Source: Candidatus Nitrosocosmicus arcticus
GTDB lineage: Archaea > Thermoproteota > Nitrososphaeria > Nitrososphaerales > Nitrososphaeraceae
Direction: 5' to 3'
Assembly (NCBI RefSeq): GCF_007826885.1
Contig: NZ_ML675581.1
Span: 62,001 to 126,000 of the forward strand
DNA: 64,000 bases
Made by a program: the position numbers and the translations under genes. The notes under the pieces were generated by a model. That model had not been told where the DNA came from, ran no database searches, and was given only the letters and a program-made list of their open reading frames with translations. Of this stretch, positions 62,738 to 64,000 are shown piece after piece. Position 1 is the stretch's first letter. The number at the start of each line of letters is the position of its first letter.

Positions 62738-64000
62738 AGTTTCACATTCAGAATTACACTATTTGCTCTAGCATTTGGATTCTTGATTCTATCTGTAATG
62801 CTAAGTATGTCAACATTTGTTAATCCCTCCAATGCTTTTTCCATCATACATCCGGTATCGGCTCAGACAGAAGAAATTCATCTATGCTTTCTAATCAAAC
62901 ACTAAAGGCTCAAAGCAACGATGCGCGAAGGCTTCCTATGCAAGAAGTGTTTTCTACGAGTGTGCTTGCAACAAATTTTACTGCACCACACGAGATCATC
63001 TACGGTCCTGATGATGTATTATGGCTCACTGAAAGAATAGGAAAGGACATTACTCGTGTTGACCCTGAAACTGAAGAAAAGCTAAACAGTATACCGGTAC
63101 CAAAATGTACTTGCGGCAGCTGGCCAAGATGGTCTCATGAATTTGGCATTTGATCCTCAATTCAATAATGCACATCATTTCTATGTCGCATACACATATG
63201 ATGCTAATCCAACTGAGGAACTTGATCGCCAAACTAAATCCACTCGGTTTACACACAATCCATCCAACAATACAATCAGCCAACCAGTAGATCTTATTAG
63301 CGGTCTAGCCGGTACTATAGACCATAACTAAAGTCGTATGACATTTGGTCCGCATGGCAAGATGTACTGTACAATAGGTGATCAGGGTAAGAATCAGATT
63401 TCCCTATATTGCTCGAACATTAAGGCCCAGCATCTTCCAACGGCGCAGCAAGTTGCACCCAAAGATTGGGACGCCTATGAAGGTAAAGTATTGAGAATGA
63501 ACTCTGATGGGTCTATTCCAGAAGATGACCCAGTAATCAATGGCGTCCAAAGCCATGTCTATGCATACGGTCATCGTAACCACCAAGGTATAGCTGTGAG
63601 CCCTACCGATGATCTCTATGTCTCAGCATGGGGACAAATCAGATGATAAAATTTGTCGTCTCCAAGCAGGTGGAAACTATGGTTGGCCATATATCCGGGC
63701 ACAACGATGATGGTGCATTCCAGTATTTCAACTGGTCTGCTGCTGACAACTGTGAGGCTCTTGAATGGAGCAATATTGCTCCTCCACCACAGGGTGTACC
63801 AGTAATGAACGAGTGACTTTAACGCTACAAGCTTTGTTCCTCCGCTACAAACATTTTACACAGTTGGAGGCGACTATAACTTTACTGACCATTCATGCAA
63901 AGGCAATAACTATGTATGTTGGCCCACGGTGGCACCATCAAACTAGTGTCTATACCTTTGACTTCATTCCGGGATGGGAGAATAACTTACTCATGACGAC
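62738..64000 (+). pseudogene. Soluble PQQ glucose dehydrogenase-like gene, multiply frameshifted, runs off the window
   Basis: Successive frames give a signal peptide (FTFRITLFALAFGFLILSV, ending HPVSAQ), then TAPHEIIYGPDDVLWLTERI, then AAGQDGLMNLAFDPQFN and TRFTHNPSNNTISQPVDLI, MTFGPHGKMYCTIGDQGKNQ, YEGKVLRMNSDGSIPEDDP and YAYGHRNHQGIAVSPTDDLY, then RLQAGGNYGWPYISG and VYTFDFIPGWENNLL. This is the bacterial sGDH/COG2133 propeller with the Ca/PQQ motifs such as GHRNHQG. At least five frameshifts or stops break it. The intact, different family member at 15980-17749 is fused to a cupredoxin. Confidence 0.85.

Overview
The window looks like a chromosomal segment of an ammonia-oxidising archaeon (Nitrososphaerota, formerly Thaumarchaeota), most like the soil Nitrososphaerales and in particular a Ca. 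Nitrosocosmicus-type genome. This is inferred from the AT-rich, intergene-rich sequence, archaeal proteasome subunits, many secreted cupredoxins and Asn/Thr/Ser-rich exported proteins, single winged-helix regulators paired with tiny membrane proteins, and many leaderless or TTG/GTG starts. No rRNA, tRNA, CRISPR array, transposase or phage gene was recognised.

Layout. 1-2.8 kb: a cut-off membrane protein, a regulator/membrane-protein pair, a Met-rich exported protein, a thioredoxin-reductase remnant and a DUF1059 protein. 2.8-10.2 kb: exported esterase, repeat protein, VOC protein, thiC remnant, cupredoxin and a tungstate/molybdate-type binding protein. 11-15.6 kb: ABM-domain remnant, an mhqO-mhqD-like pair whose first gene is cut by one stop codon, a GT2-GtrA protein and a Kelch remnant. 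15.9-20.4 kb: a PQQ-type sugar dehydrogenase fused to a cupredoxin, a VOC protein and small exported Met- or His-rich proteins. 20.7-25.6 kb: a proteasome beta/alpha-like operon, a regulator and a DrrAB-type ABC exporter. 26-31 kb: exported and membrane-anchored proteins, several frameshifted. 31-38 kb: radical SAM protein, GH130 enzyme, GT4 glycosyltransferase and universal stress protein. 38-42 kb: mostly gene-poor, with zinc-ribbon microproteins and a DUF421 protein. 42-53 kb: exported or membrane proteins, a copA remnant, PAP2 phosphatase, FxLYD-type protein, VOC, small zinc fingers, DM13 and cupin proteins and a phospholipase C remnant. 53-61 kb: acetyltransferase, cupredoxin-like protein, FTR1 iron permease, an HslV-like Ntn hydrolase and a second regulator/membrane pair. 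61-64 kb: decayed genes (RibD/DHFR-like, histidine kinase, soluble glucose dehydrogenase).

Three themes stand out. First, metal and redox handling outside the membrane: cupredoxins with and without full copper sites, Met- and His-rich exported peptides, FTR1 and a DM13 protein. Second, three proteasome-superfamily genes, two of them atypical. Third, heavy gene decay: about a dozen recognisable remnants, mostly of housekeeping or catabolic enzymes, so roughly half of the window is non-coding or broken sequence.
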